In this document: positions 9,863 to 22,260 of the stretch, in pieces
How the letters are laid out: the number at the start of each line of letters is the position of its first letter
Numbering within the stretch: the first letter of the stretch is position 1
Origin: Panax quinquefolius
Lineage: Eukaryota; Streptophyta; Magnoliopsida; Apiales; Araliaceae
Length of the DNA stretch: 64,000 nt
NCBI GenBank assembly: GCA_020205615.1
Contig: CM035170.1
Location: forward strand, 120,351,674-120,415,673
Direction of reading: 5' to 3'
Notes under the pieces: generated by a model
The model's database searches: none
What the model saw: only the letters and a program-made list of their open reading frames with translations
What the model was told of the DNA's origin: nothing
Program-made: the position numbers and the translations under genes

Positions 9863-12800
9863 AGTAAGACCCCGAATTTTATGAAATAAAGGTATTCAAT
9901 TTTTCTTATAATTACTATTCAAGTAAATGGTTAAATTGATAAAAGGTTAAAGTTAAGGGTGATATATGATTTTTTCAAAATACACAAGTGGTTATAAAAT
10001 ATTCATTGTTGTGGGAGAATATTACGTTTGGTCGTGGAATATTCTTTACGTGGGAGAATATTAATGCATGCAAGTATGACCATTTTTTGGGCCCCATGCA
10101 GAATAACCGCTTCGGATGAAGAAAATGACAAAATTTAGTTTTTATAAATAGCGGCGTAATCGTTATCAATTAACTTTGTTGGAATACCCGGTTGGTAAAG
10201 TAAAGTAATGGCGTTGTCATACAAGAAATATTACTCAGTATTATTGCAGATTTTTTTAATTATTGATTCTTACGTGAGAAGGCACTACTCAATAATTGTT
10301 ACGATGATTATTATTCAATATTTTATTTTATTGATTCAATAATTCTTTGTGTTGATATTTTATTATTGTTGTTGATAATTATCACGCATGATATTTCCCA
10401 TTATCGGATCAATAATTCATATTATTTGAATAATATTATTAGATAGCATTATTGGCAATGTCTAGAAAGTTCATCAAGGAGAGGTTTGGTCACCTAATTG
10501 CGGCCAAGAAGAGGAGTAATTCTTATTGGAAAGCCCCTCTTTCTGAGGAAGCTGCCTGGTCATCATTATTGTGATTCGTAATATTATTTGTGAATAATTA
10601 GTTATTGATTTATATGATAAGAAAATATTTATTTGATGTGGATATAAATGATGGATTTATTTATGTATTTAAGTGAAGGAATTAAAGATGAGGTGTTTTA
10701 TCGGATTATTTGTCGAAATGGAGAACAAAATATGGGATTTTCGGAAAAATTAGTTTATTACTTGATTTTGTAAAATCCATAACTCTTTTTGTGTATAATG
10801 AGTTAAGAGATGAGCCATATATCAAAAGAAAGCCCTAGAAGTAAGCTAATGTAGAAATTTGAATCACCCAAAAATTCTTTGTAGATATTTCATGGTGAAA
10901 TTTTGAATGAAATCTGGTCAGAAGGACTAATAGTCCAAAAAATCGATTGTTCTTGACTATATTATGTGAGTTATAAATTTTGATCCGACCGTTGGATCGT
11001 TGTAATTTGTGGATATGTTATACATATATAAGTTGAGTATATGTCCACAAATTTTGAACCGTTAAAATGAACGTATGATTTGTTATGAATTTTAAGAGGT
11101 AACTGATTAGGAAATTAGGTTTTGGTGGAAAATTCTAGAATTGAGTGGGCCCCACTCTTGGTTGTTGGGGAAGATGGCTGATTTTGGTGGGTGGAATAGT
11201 AGCGAGGTAAAGCCATCAGTATTGTGTCAAGTCTGCTTCTTGCTTGGCTAACATTTTCCTATAAATAGAGGGTTAAGTTAGAATTGAAAATCACACCGAA
11301 ACAAAGTTTTCTCTTTCTCTCTAGATTATTGAGTGTAATTTGTGAGTATTTAGATACTTGGTGAGTTGATATTCATCGGTCTGCAAGTTTCCTTCATGTC
11401 ATATCCGATATCCTGTCGGAAGTCTTCGCTTTCTTTTGAGGTAAGGGATAGTAAGGGATATTTTTTTTTTTCAGTAATGATATTATTTCTTCAATATCAT
11501 TATCTTTGAAATGTTGATCTCAAGTTTTTATCAAATTTGGAACTTTTTCATGTCGGGGTTCTTATTCATGAGTTACTTATTCACGAGTTACTATTCACGA
11601 GTTATTATTCATGAGTTCTTATTCACGAGTACTTATTCATGAAGCGTGATGATGTTTTTGTGGAATTTCTATCTTTTGGTGTTTGAGATTCTTATTCACG
11701 TATCTAAGACTATTCACGATATCTGACACTATTCATAGAAAAATAAAATTTCTTCTTTTCGTCTAAAATATCTATTCGGATACTAGCTTTGATTGTATCC
11801 ATGTTTTGATCGATCTTGAATTTTACACCACTATGATTATTTTGAGGTATTTTTGGATGTATAGATTAGGAGTTATGGATTTTATGAGAAAAGACTATTT
11901 TAAAAGTAACTATTTATAACTCCTTGCGGTTAACTCCAAAATTGATGAAATTTTTATTGAGAGTACATCTATATAATATCGATTGGTACTGTGAATTTCG
12001 GAATTTTTGGATAAAAGTACAATTTATGATAAATGTTTAAATATTAAATTGGTTTTGGCCATATGAAAAATAGTAAATGAATTTTTAAAATTTCGAGAAA
12101 ATATATATTCAATATGGGACTATTTTATGCTAAATCCCGGAAAAGAAATATTTTTAGAACTGATTTGGTATTTTTCATGAAAATATTCTAGTTATGAGTA
12201 AATGAATTAAATATGTTATGTGAAGTAAGAAAATTGAAAAATATGATTTATTGGCTTGAGAATCATATATGAGATATATATTTGATTTTTATGGGGGTTT
12301 TGGTTAATGATGATGAAATCTTATGAGTTTGGCATTTTAGATGATTAAATGCATTAATTATTAAAGTGTAAATAATTGGATTAAATTATTTATAAGTTTG
12401 AGAAATGATTAAAATATTATTATAATATTAATAATATTAGATTATGAGATTTCTAAGTGATTTATAACATTTGGATTAAGGTGTTATAAATATGGATATG
12501 AATTTTATTATTAAACTTTATCTTTTTAGGTCGAGGTTCTTATGCACGACGATATTGGGACTATATTCACGAATACGGGTACTATTCACAACAAATTGGT
12601 TTCTTCTCAACCAAATTATCGTTGATTTATGAATCTTACTCTTGAAATTAAAACCATGTTTTGATTATATTATTTTTATATAACATTCTTATAACCCTAA
12701 TGATGATATTTCTCTTTGACTTGAGTGTAAAGATGGGTAGATTATTGGTATGATCGTGACCATAGGTTCTCTTTGGCCGATGGTGCAAAAGTTGAATTGT

Positions 12801-12922
12801 TGGTGGTATGATCATGACCATTGAATTTACAATTGAATATTTTTAGCTTAAGTGCAAAGGTGAATCGATCAACATGGTATTATAATTATTGTTATATAAC
12901 TTCGAAATGATTATGTATTTCG

Positions 12923-13425
12923 TTGATATATGAATATCTTTGGCTCGTTGTGCAAAGATGACTGTTGTTGAATATCTTTGCTTTGTAGTGCAAAGATGAA
13001 TTATTGATGAATATCTTTGGCTCGTGAATGCAAAGATGACACATTGTTGAATATCTTTGCTTTGTAGTAAAAAGATGAATTATTGATGAATATCTTTGGC
13101 TTGTAATGCAAAGATGACATGTTGTTGAATATCTTTAGCTTTTGTAGTGCAAAGATGAATTATTGATGAATATCTTTGGCTCGTTAATGCAAAGATGACT
13201 GTTGTTGAATGAATTGTAGTGCAAAGATGAATTATTGATGAATATCTTTGGCTCGTAATGCAAAGATGATTGTTGTTGAATATCTTTGCTTTGTAGTGCA
13301 AAGATGAATTATTGATGAATATCTTTGGCTCGTAATGCAAAGATGACATTGTTGAATATCTTTGCACGTAGTGTAAAGATGAAGCTGTTGATGAATATCT
13401 TTGGCCCGTGGTGCAAAGATGAATT
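12923..13425 (+). repeat. Two-type hairpin minisatellite in B LTR copy 1
   Basis: About 13 units alternate between two types: one of about 37 bp with ATCTTTGGCTCGTAATGCAAAGAT followed by GAC and TGTTG, and one of about 38-40 bp with TTTGCTTTGTAGTGCAAAGATGAAT. The higher-order period is near 75 bp. Each unit contains the inverted repeat ATCTTTG/CAAAGAT. Several antisense frames stay open through the array because few stop codons fall in the unit; these are by-products of repetition. Confidence 0.85.
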
Positions 13426-13899
13426 TATTAGTATGATTATGAAGTGAGGGCGTGATTTGGTATAACCATGATATTTGATGTTTGGGTAAAGACAAGTGAT
13501 GAAAATTATCTTCATTCCGGATGAGAAGAGGAATTTAGAATCACAATTATGATTATGAGTTATTCATATGATTGTGGAAGGAGGCTGTTGATTGATATTA
13601 CAGGATAAAATATTGTTGGTGGACTTTTAACGTGGAGAAGATAATAGACTTTATAGTCTATTTGACTCTTCTAATGGATCGCTTCATTCATTTGCAACTA
13701 TGGTTGAAAAGTTTTATCATCTACCATATGTTCTAAATCTATGATTTATTATCGATGAAGACTATTGATAATTTATTTATCTTTAGTCATAATATTCTTT
13801 TATCGAGCTAGTTGTGCTCACCCTTTTGTTTTCACAATTCCTTTCGTGTAATAAAAGTGTATTTGGGTCGAGCGGGGATAGCGAGGGAATAGAGTGGTG

Positions 13900-14300
13900 G
13901 TCTATAGATGTTGAGGTGAGGTGAATTTAACTTGGAAGGGTGTTTTGTCACTATCATACAAGATGTCTAATGACATACAAACTCGTGTTATCATAAGACA
14001 TGGTTGTGTTTCATCCACTTGTCGAGTATATTTACAAGCACTACTTATATAATCTTGGTGTTTGTTTGGAGTATAATACCCAATTAGAGGCAGTGGAGAT
14101 AATGATATGTCAAGAGAAGACTCACCATCGGGAAGAATACGATAGTAATCTTCTCGTTTTTCTTTGGGGTCTATTAGGTCAACCAAGGATAATTTCGTGG
14201 CCATATGATATCTACCATAACCTCAAAGCATGGCCTCCCATATACGAAGGTTTTCTTGAGCACTTCCCAAAGATTCTAATTTCTAAAAATTTTTGACTAT
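13900..14300 (+). other. B-LTR-specific segment, open on both strands
   Basis: This part of the B LTR has no counterpart in the A or C LTRs. The plus strand is open at 14000-14296 (contains YLYNLGVCLEYNTQLEAVE) and the minus strand at 13902-14204 (contains GYYTPNKHQDYIS). The second B LTR has the same two frames in shorter form (18969-19241 plus, 18919-19149 minus). No domain is recognised. It may be host DNA captured into the LTR; coding function is not shown. Confidence 0.45.
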
Positions 14301-14490
14301 ACCTTTATGTAAGGTGTCATTGTAACGTGTTACTGATTGGTATATATTGTATCCAAACTCACAAAGATATGTGTTGTTGTATTTTGCACGACAATTGTTG
14401 TAATAAAGTTGTAGTTGTTTTTCCGCATCATGTATTTTTGGCGACTCGAGAATGGGTTGGATGGAATGGACCTATTTTGGGGTCGTTACA

Positions 14491-14819
14491 TTTGGTATCG
14501 AGCTTAGGGATATGATCTCCGGCGGAGATCGGGATTAGAAACTAGGAGGGAGAGATGAGTAAATCCTTCGCTAGTGTGTCCTACCTAAGCTTAATTGTTG
14601 GTCGGTCATAATATCGGGATATTATGTGATATGTTAATTTATTCAATTAACCCGTGTTTTGAAGTTGTATTCTAGAATGATATCCGAAATAAAGAAGATG
14701 AGCAATGGAGAAATCATGATGACGGGGAAGATGGAATCGAAATGAAAGCAAGGTATTCTCAACTCTTTGAAATACAGTGCACGTAAATTTCGAGGACGAA
14801 ATTTCATAAGGAGGGAGAT
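14491..14819 (+). mobile_element. Minimal internal region of the family B element
   Basis: Only 329 bp separate two complete B LTRs. It starts with a primer site (TGGTATCGAGC, 14493-14503), continues with leader sequence, then joins a tail that includes CGAGGACGAAATTTCATAAG and ends with the polypurine tract AAGGAGGGAGA (14808-14818). The same tail ends pol in family A (about 23740-23768). So the whole gag-pol is deleted while both replication signals are kept, which is the layout of a non-autonomous element. Here the LTRs make up over 96 percent of it. Confidence 0.8.
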
Positions 14820-17800
14820 TGTAAGACCCCGAATTTTATGAAATAAAGGTATTCAATTTTTCTTATAATTACTATTCAAGAAATGGTTAAATTGATAAAA
14901 GGTTAAAGTTAAGGGTGATATATGATTTTTTCAAAATACAAGTGGTTATAAAATATTCATTATTATTCGGAGAATATTCGTTTGGTCGTGGAATATTCTT
15001 TTCGGCGTCTGGGAATATTAAATACGATTTGCCGCTGTGACCATTTTTGGGCCCCATAATGTGGAATAAGCGCCGGATGAAGAAAACGACAAAATTAAGT
15101 TTTTATAAATAACTAGCGTAATCGTTCACAATTAACCTTCGTTGGAATACGGTTGGTAAAGTAAAGTAATACGCGCGTTGTTGCGAAGAAGCATATTGCA
15201 GTATTTAGACAGAGATTTTTTTAATTATTGATTCTTACGTGAGAAAGGCACTACTCAATAATTATTACGATAATTCTTTATTCAATATTTTATTTTATTG
15301 ATTCAATAATTCTTGTGTTGATATTTTATTATTGTTGTTCAATAATTATCATCGCACAAGATTTCCATTATCGGATCAATAATTCATATTATTTGAATAA
15401 TATTATTAGATAGCATTATTGGCAATGTCTAGAAAGTTACATCGAGGAGAGGTTTGGTCACCTAATTGCGCCGCCCGATAAGGAGAAATTCTTATTGAAA
15501 GCCCCTCTTTCCAGGAACCCTACTGGTCATCATTATTGTGATTACGTAATATTATTTGTGAATAATTAGATATTGATTTATATGATAAGAAAATATTTAT
15601 TTGATGTGGATATAAATGATGGATTTATTTATGTATTTAAGTGAAGGAATTAAAGATGAGGTGTTTTATCAAGATTTGTGAAATGGAGAACAAAATATGG
15701 GATTTTTCGAAAAATTAGTTTATTACTTGATTTTGTAAAATCCATAACTCTTTGTGTATAATGAGTTAAGAGATGAGCCATATATCAAAAGAAAGCCCTA
15801 GAAGTAAGCTAATCAGAGAAATTTGAATCACCCAAAAATTCTTTGTAGATATTTCGTGGTGAAATTTTGAATGAAATCTGGTCCAGAAGGACTAATAGTC
15901 CGAAAAATCAAGTGTTCTTGACTATATTGCGTGAGTTATAAATTTTGATCCGACAGTTGGATCGTTGTAATTTTTGGATATGTTATACATATATAAGTTG
16001 AGTATATGTCCACAAATTTTGAACCGTTAAAATGAGCGATGATTTGTTATGAATTTTAAGAGGTAATCGATTCAAAATTAGGTTTTGGTGGAAAATTCTA
16101 GAATTGAGTGGGCCCCACTCTTGGTTGTTGGGGAAGATGGCTGATTTTGGTGGGTGGAATAGTAGCGAGGTAAAGCCATCAGTAGCGGTGTCAAGTGTGC
16201 TTGGCGGGCTAACATTTTCCTATAAATAGAGGGCTAAGTTAGAATTGAAAATCACACCGTAAACAAAGTTTTCTCTCTTCTCTCTCTAGATTATTAAGTG
16301 TAATTTGTGAGTATTTAGATACTTGGTGAGTTGATATTCATCGGTCTGCAAGTTTCCTTCAAACAATATATCAGATATCCCGTCAAGAAGTCTTTTCTTT
16401 TGAGGTAAAGGATAGTAAGGGATATTATTTTTTTTTCAGTAATGATATTATTTCTTCAATATCATTATCTTTGAAATATTGATCTGAAGTTTTTATCAAA
16501 TTTGAAACTTTTTCATGTTTGGGTTACTATTCATGAGTTACTTATTCACGAGTTACTATTCACGAGTTACTATTCATGAGTTACTATTCACGAGTACTAT
16601 TCATGAAGCGTGAAGATGATTTTTTGTGGAATTTCTATCTTTTGGTGTTTGAGTTCTTATTCACGATATTCACTATTCACGATATCTGAGACTATTCATG
16701 AAAAATAAAATTTCTTCTTTTCGTCCAAAATATCTATTCTGGATACTAGCTTTGATTGTATCCATGTTTTGATCATTCTTGAATTTTACACCACTATGAT
16801 TATTTTGAGGTATTTTTGGATGTATAGATTAGGAGTTATGAATTTTATGAGAAAAGACTATTTTAAAAGTAACTATTTATAACTCCTTGCGGTTAACTCC
16901 AAAATTGATGAAATTTTTATTGAGAGTACATCTATATAATATCAGTGTACTCTGTGAATTTCGGAATTTTTGGATAAAAGTACAATTTATGATAAATGTT
17001 TAAATATTAAATTGGTTTTGGCCATATAAAAAATAGTAAATGAATTTTTAAAATTTCGAGAAAAATATATGTTCAATATGGGACTATTTTATGCTAAATC
17101 CCAGAAAAGAAATATTTTAGAACCCGATTTGGTATTTTTTATGAAAATGTTCTAGTTATGAGTAAATGAATTAAATATGTTATGTGAAGTAAGAAAATTG
17201 AAAAAAATATGATTTATTGGCTTGAGAATCATATATGAGATATATCTGATTTTTATGGGGTTTTGGTTAATGATGATGAAATCTTATGAGTTTGGCATTT
17301 TAGATGATTAAATGCATTAATTATTAAAGTGTAAATAATTGGATTAAATTATTTATAAGTTTGAGAAATGATTAAAATATTATTATAATATTAATAATAT
17401 TAGATTATGAGATTTCTAAGTGATTTATAACATTTGGATTAAGGTGTTATAAATATGGATATGAATTTTATTATGAAACTTTATCTTTTCGTGTCGAGGT
17501 TCTTATGCGCATTATACGGGACTATGTATACGAATACGGGTACTATTCACAACAAATTGGTTTCTTTCTCCGACCAAATTATCGTTGATTTATGAATCTT
17601 ACTCTTGAAATTAAAACCATGTTTTGATTATATTATTTTTATATAACATTCTTATAACCCTAATGATGATATTTCTCTTTGACTTGAGTGTAAAGATGGG
17701 TAGATTATTGGTATGATCGTGACCATAGGTTCTCTTTGGCCGATGGTGCAAAAGTTGAATTGTTTATTTGGTATGATCATGACCATTGAATTTACAATGG

Positions 17801-19460
17801 ATATTTTTAGCTTAAGTGCAAAGGTGAATTGATCAACATGGTATTATAATTATTGTTATATAACTTCGAAATGATTATGTATTTCGTTGATATATGAATA
17901 TCTTTGGCTCGTTGTGCAAAGATGACCGTTGTTGTTGAATATCTTTGCACAGTAGTGCAAAGATGAATTATTGATGAATATCTTTGGCTCAGTAATGAAG
18001 ATGACTGTTGTTGAATATCTTTAGCTTTGTAGTGCAAAGATGAATTATTGATGAATATCAGTAATGCAAAGATGACATGTTGTTGAATATCTTTGCTTTG
18101 TAGTGCAAAGATGAATTATTGATGAATATCTTTGGCTCGTAATGCAAAGATGACTGTTGTTGAATATCTTTAAATTTTGTAGTGCAAAAGATGAATTATT
18201 GATGAATATCTTTGGCTCATAATGCAAAGATGACTGTTGTTGAATATCTTTTGCTTTGTAGTACAAAGATGAATTATTGATGAATATCTTTGGCTCGTAA
18301 TGCAAAGATGACTGTTGTTGAATATCTTTAAGCATGTAGTGTAAAGATGAACTGTTGATGAATATCTTTGGCCCGTGGTGCAAAGATGAATTTATTAGTA
18401 TGATTATGAGCAGGAGGCGTGATTTGGTATAACCATGATATTTGATGTTTCGAGGTAAAGGCGGTGATGAAAATTATCTTCGTTCCGGATGAGAAGAGGA
18501 ATTTAGAATCACAATTATGATTATGAGTTATTCATATGATTGTGGAAAGGCTGTTGATTGATGTTACGAGGATAAAATATTGTTGGTGGACTTTTAACGT
18601 GGAAAAGATAATAGACTTTATAGTCTATTTGACTCTTCTAATGGATTGCTTCATTTCGCCGCAACTATGGTTGAAAAGTTTTATCATCTACCATATGTTC
18701 TAAATCTATGATTTATTCTTGATGAAGACTATTGATAATTTATTTATCTTTAGTCATAATATTCTTTATCGAAGCTAGTTAGGTTTCACCTTTTGTTTCA
18801 CAATTCCTTTCGTGTAATAAAAGTGTAGTTGGGTCGAGCGGGGATAGCGAGGAATAGAGTGGTGGTCTATAGATGTTGAGGGTGAGGTGAATTTAACTTG
18901 GAAGGTGTTTTGTCACTATCATACAAGATGTCTAATGACATACAAACTCGTGTTATCATAAGACATAGTTGTGCTCATCCACTTTTGAGTATATTTACAA
19001 GCATTACTTATATAATCTTGGTGTTTGTTTGGAGTATAATACCCAATTAGAGGCGGTGGAGATAATGATATGTCAAGAGAAGACTCACCATTGGGAAGAA
19101 TACGATAGTAATCTTCTCGTTTTTCTTTGGGGTCTATTGGGTCAACCAAGGATAATTTGTGGCCATATGATATCTACATATAACCTCAAAGCATGGCCTC
19201 CCGTATACGAAGGTTTCTTGAGCACTTCCCAAAGATTCTAATTTCTAAAAGCAGGTTTTGACTATACCTTTATGTAAGGTGTCATTGTAACGATCGGAGT
19301 TACGATTTGGTATATATTTGTATCCAAACTCACAAAGATATGTGTTGTTGTATTTTGCACGACAATTGTTGTAATAAAGTTGTAGTTGTTTTTCTCGTAC
19401 CATGTATTTGGCGACTCGAGAATGGGTTGGATGGAATGGACCTATTTTGGGGTCGTTACA
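14820..19460 (+). repeat. Family B LTR, second copy
   Basis: A 4641-bp LTR from TGTAAGACCCCG to GGTCGTTACA. TATA box at 16220-16229; donor-like GAG/GTAAAG at 16402-16409; hairpin array at 17889-18391; segment with two-strand reading frames at 18870-19260. It is followed by a second primer site and not by a target duplication, so it is an LTR inside a tandem LTR-internal-LTR-internal arrangement and not the end of a simple insertion. Confidence 0.85.
17889..18391 (+). repeat. Two-type hairpin minisatellite in B LTR copy 2
   Basis: Same alternating units as in the first B LTR, with about 13 repeats. Unit order and count are similar but not identical. A minus-strand frame of 112 codons (18045-18383) spans the array only because the repeat lacks stops in that direction. 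Confidence 0.85.
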
Positions 19461-19739
19461 TTTGGTATCGAGCTTAGGATATGATCTCCGGCGGAGATCG
19501 GGATTAGAACTAAGAGGGGAGAGATGAGTAAATCCTTCGCTTTAGTGTGTCCTACCTAAGCTTAATTGTTGGTCAGTCATAATATCGGGATATTATGTGA
19601 TATGTTAATTTGTTCAATTAACCCGTGTTTTGAAGCTGTATTCTAGAATGATATCTGAAATAAAGAAGATGAGCAATGGAGAAATCATGATGACAGGGAA
19701 GATGGAATCTGAAATGAAAGCAAGGTATTCTCAACTCAT
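19461..19739 (+). mobile_element. Truncated second B internal region, fused to gag
   Basis: Repeats the primer site and leader of the 329-bp internal region and matches it up to CAAGGTATTCTCAACTC. There the match stops, and codons for the middle of gag begin. The missing part is the polypurine tract and a third LTR. The junction at 19739/19740 is a chimeric breakpoint made by recombination or template switching. Confidence 0.7.
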
Positions 19740-20295
19740 TTGGTGGAGGCAAAGTTTGCAGAGTTATCCAGGTTTGCACCTCATTTGGTGGAGAATGAGG
19801 AACGTATGACGCGGATGTTTCTTAGAGGTTTGAAACCCGGCATACGTCAGTATCTCATTTCTCATAAATTTTCTCTTTATTCAGATGTTGTAAATGAGGG
19901 CTCAATTATTAGAGCGAGATAACGAAAGTACGGTCAATTGAGGACCACAACCAGGATCGTATCGAGAGATAGCGATCAATGAATAATGATAACTGCGGAG
20001 AAAGAAACAGACGGATGAAATGGTAACCACTACTGGTGGTAATCATGGCCATGAAAATAGAAGAAGCGAGTCGGGAGGAGATTTTAAAAGAGGAGATTTA
20101 ACAACGACTATGAAGAAGATGCAAGGCGTGAAAGAATCGGTTCTAAGGGAGGAGAACGACCACCGGTTATATCTTCTGAAACAAATGGAAAAGAGGACAT
20201 ATCACCAAACCGCCCACAACAGATTCAAGGTATGCTATAATTGTGGAAAGGAAGGACATATCGCCGAGATCAGACGAAGAAGCGAAACCTAGTTC
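19740..20295 (+). pseudogene. gag, capsid C-terminus and zinc knuckle (Ty3/gypsy)
   Basis: The frame begins VEAKFAELSRFAPHLVENEE, the conserved end of the plant retrotransposon gag domain, and continues to RGLKPGIRQYLISHKFS before stopping near 19922. Another frame carries the nucleic-acid-binding knuckle CYNCGKEGHIAEIRR (about 20230-20275); the final cysteine of the C-C-H-C set is lost. Gag would form the particle shell and bind the RNA. Stops and frameshifts make this copy non-functional. Confidence 0.85.
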
Positions 20296-20760
20296 AATGG
20301 GGGACGGTGACTCAAAAAGACATCCCGAAAAAGTCAAAGTCAGCGATTCCGGAAGAAGCGTTTGTTGTATTTGGTCATAATGCGAGGAACCCAAACGAGG
20401 TGATCACGGGTAAGCTATTTATAAATTCTTGCGAAGTTTATACCTTACTGACAATCTGGTCTTTACCCATTCATTTATCTCTCCTGCGTGTGCTCAACGT
20501 TTAAACTTGACTCGGGAGAAATTAGACTTTGACCTATCTGTGGAAACTCCGTTAGAGAAACTTTCATCACATCCAATCGTTTATAAATCTTGTTCGATTC
20601 AAGTTGGCACCATTACTTACTCGTTGACCTTATCTCTTTAAAGATACTTGCTTTTGATGTGATTTTAGGGATTGATTGGTTAACTACTCATCACGCCAAA
20701 ATTGATTGTTTTCGTAAGGGTGTTAGTTTTCATATTCCTAAACAACTTTGTTAGACGAAT
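20296..20760 (+). pseudogene. Aspartic protease region (Ty3/gypsy pol)
   Basis: NPNEVITGKLFINSCEVYTLL leads to the active-site region, but a frameshift occurs there. The next frame reads DNLVFTHSFISPACAQRLNL, so the catalytic Asp-(Ser/Thr)-Gly is destroyed, while THSFIS and downstream LDFDLSVETP remain. The protease would cleave gag-pol. The matching stretch in family C (38770-39070) is decayed further. Confidence 0.85.
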
Positions 20761-20884
20761 TCAAGCAACTAAACCATTAAAATCAATCACTATCATATCT
20801 AATCATAAAAGCTATTCGTTTATTGAAAAATGGATGTCAAGCTTTCTTAGCCCATGTTATGGATTTGAATAAAGACACGTCAAA

Positions 20885-21690
20885 TTTGAATAATATTCAC
20901 ATTGTTATTGACTTTCCGACGTATTTCGAAGAACTTTCCTGGTCTACCCCCGAGCGTGAAGTTGAATTCTTTATTGATCTTGAACACCGCTACAAAGCCC
21001 ATTTCTAAAACCCCATATCGAATGGCTCTATTGAACTTCGGAGTTAAAGGTCCAACTACGAGAATTATTGGACATCGGTTTCATTAAATCTAGTACATCT
21101 CCTTGGGGTGCTCCTGTTTTATTTGTAAAGAAGAAAGACGGGAGTATGCGACTTTGTATGACTATCTGGAATTGAACCATGTCACCATCAAGAATAGGTA
21201 TCCTCTACCTCGTATTGATGACTTGTTTGACCGATTGCAAGAGGCACAATTCTTTTCAAAAATCGATCTTCGATTCGGATATCATCGGTGAAGATTAGGC
21301 GAGGATATTCCAAAGACCGCGCTTGAGAACTTCGGTATGGGCATTATGAATTCTTAGTCATGTCTTTCGGACTAACTAATGCTCCCGCAGACTTTCATGG
21401 ATATGATGAACCGAGTATTGAGGAATATTTGGATCAATTCGTTGTTGTCTTTATTGATGACATCCTCATATATTCCAAAAGTCGTGAAGATCATGAGCAC
21501 CATTTGAAATTCGGTACTCAAAGGCTTCGTGAAAACCAACTATATGCCAAATTGAATAAATGCGAGTTAAAGCGAGTAAAGTAGCATTCCTTGGGCACGT
21601 GGTGTCGAAAACATGGAGTATCAAGTGGACCCAAGAAAGATTGAAGCAATACAAAGTTAGGGAGCAACCAAGTCGGGTGACCAAGTCACG
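20885..21690 (+). pseudogene. Reverse transcriptase (Ty3/gypsy)
   Basis: Conserved blocks appear in order across several frames: [53 protein letters not shown], then [19 protein letters not shown] at about 21430-21480, which keeps the catalytic Asp-Asp. [22 protein letters not shown] follows, then FLGHVV in another frame. It would copy element RNA into DNA. At least four frame changes or stops lie between the blocks. Confidence 0.9.
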
Positions 21691-22260
21691 TAGCTTTTGG
21701 GCTTAATTGGTTATTATCGGAGATTCGTGGAAGGTTTTCTCGAATCGCTTACTCCATTAACTCGGCTAACTCGGAAGGATACAAAATTCGTTTGGAGCGA
21801 AGAATGCGAGAAAAGTTTCCAAGAGCTTAAGAGGAGACTTATTTCTAAGACTGTTTCTAACAATACCATCTGGTTGGATGGATTTGTTATCTACAACGAT
21901 GCTTGATGCAAAAGGGTTAGGATGTGTTCTCATGCATGGCGTGGGAAAGTCATAGCCTATGCCTCGCGACAACTTAAAGAGTATGAGAGGAATTATCCTA
22001 CTCATGATCTAGAGTTAGCGTAAATGCGTTCGCTAAAAATATGGAGGCACTATCTATATGGGGAGAAAGTGGAGATATATTCGGACCATAAAAGCCTTAA
22101 ATATTTCTTCACTCGAAAAAAGAACTCAACACGCATGCACAATGACGTTGGCTCGAGCTATTGAAAGACTACGACCACACTATTCAATACCATCCCGGTA
22201 AAGTTTAGCGTGGTAGGTGACGCATTGAGTAGAAGATCATATGCGAGGAGCGAGTGCGAT
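21691..22260 (+). pseudogene. RNase H (Ty3/gypsy)
   Basis: LIGYYRRFVEGFLESLTPLT links reverse transcriptase to RNase H. DTKFVWSEECEKSFQELKRRL follows, then after a stop [20 protein letters not shown] and [14 protein letters not shown] in other frames. RNase H would remove the RNA strand of the hybrid. Broken by stops at about 21904 and 22021. Confidence 0.85.

Larger units (their letters stand above)
9863..14490 (+). repeat. Family B LTR, first copy
   Basis: A 4628-bp LTR. It begins AGTAAGACCCCG (the TG start is mutated) and ends GGTCGTTACA before a primer site. It is related to family A at both ends but has extra inner material: a segment from about 11860 also found in the family C internal region, a large hairpin array (12923-13425), and a segment with reading frames on both strands (13900-14300). 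TATA box at 11259-11268; donor-like GAG/GTAAGG at 11438-11446. The second copy at 14820 is nearly the same length (4641 bp). Confidence 0.85.

Noticed and set aside
12923..13425. CRISPR-like array
   Set aside because: Repeats are direct and regular, but there are no unique spacers: the whole period repeats, units vary, the array lies in an LTR, and this is plant DNA with no cas genes.
18045..18383. 112-codon minus-strand protein in the minisatellite
   Set aside because: The array is open in several antisense frames because the unit lacks stops. No start context, no domain, and the frame differs between copies.
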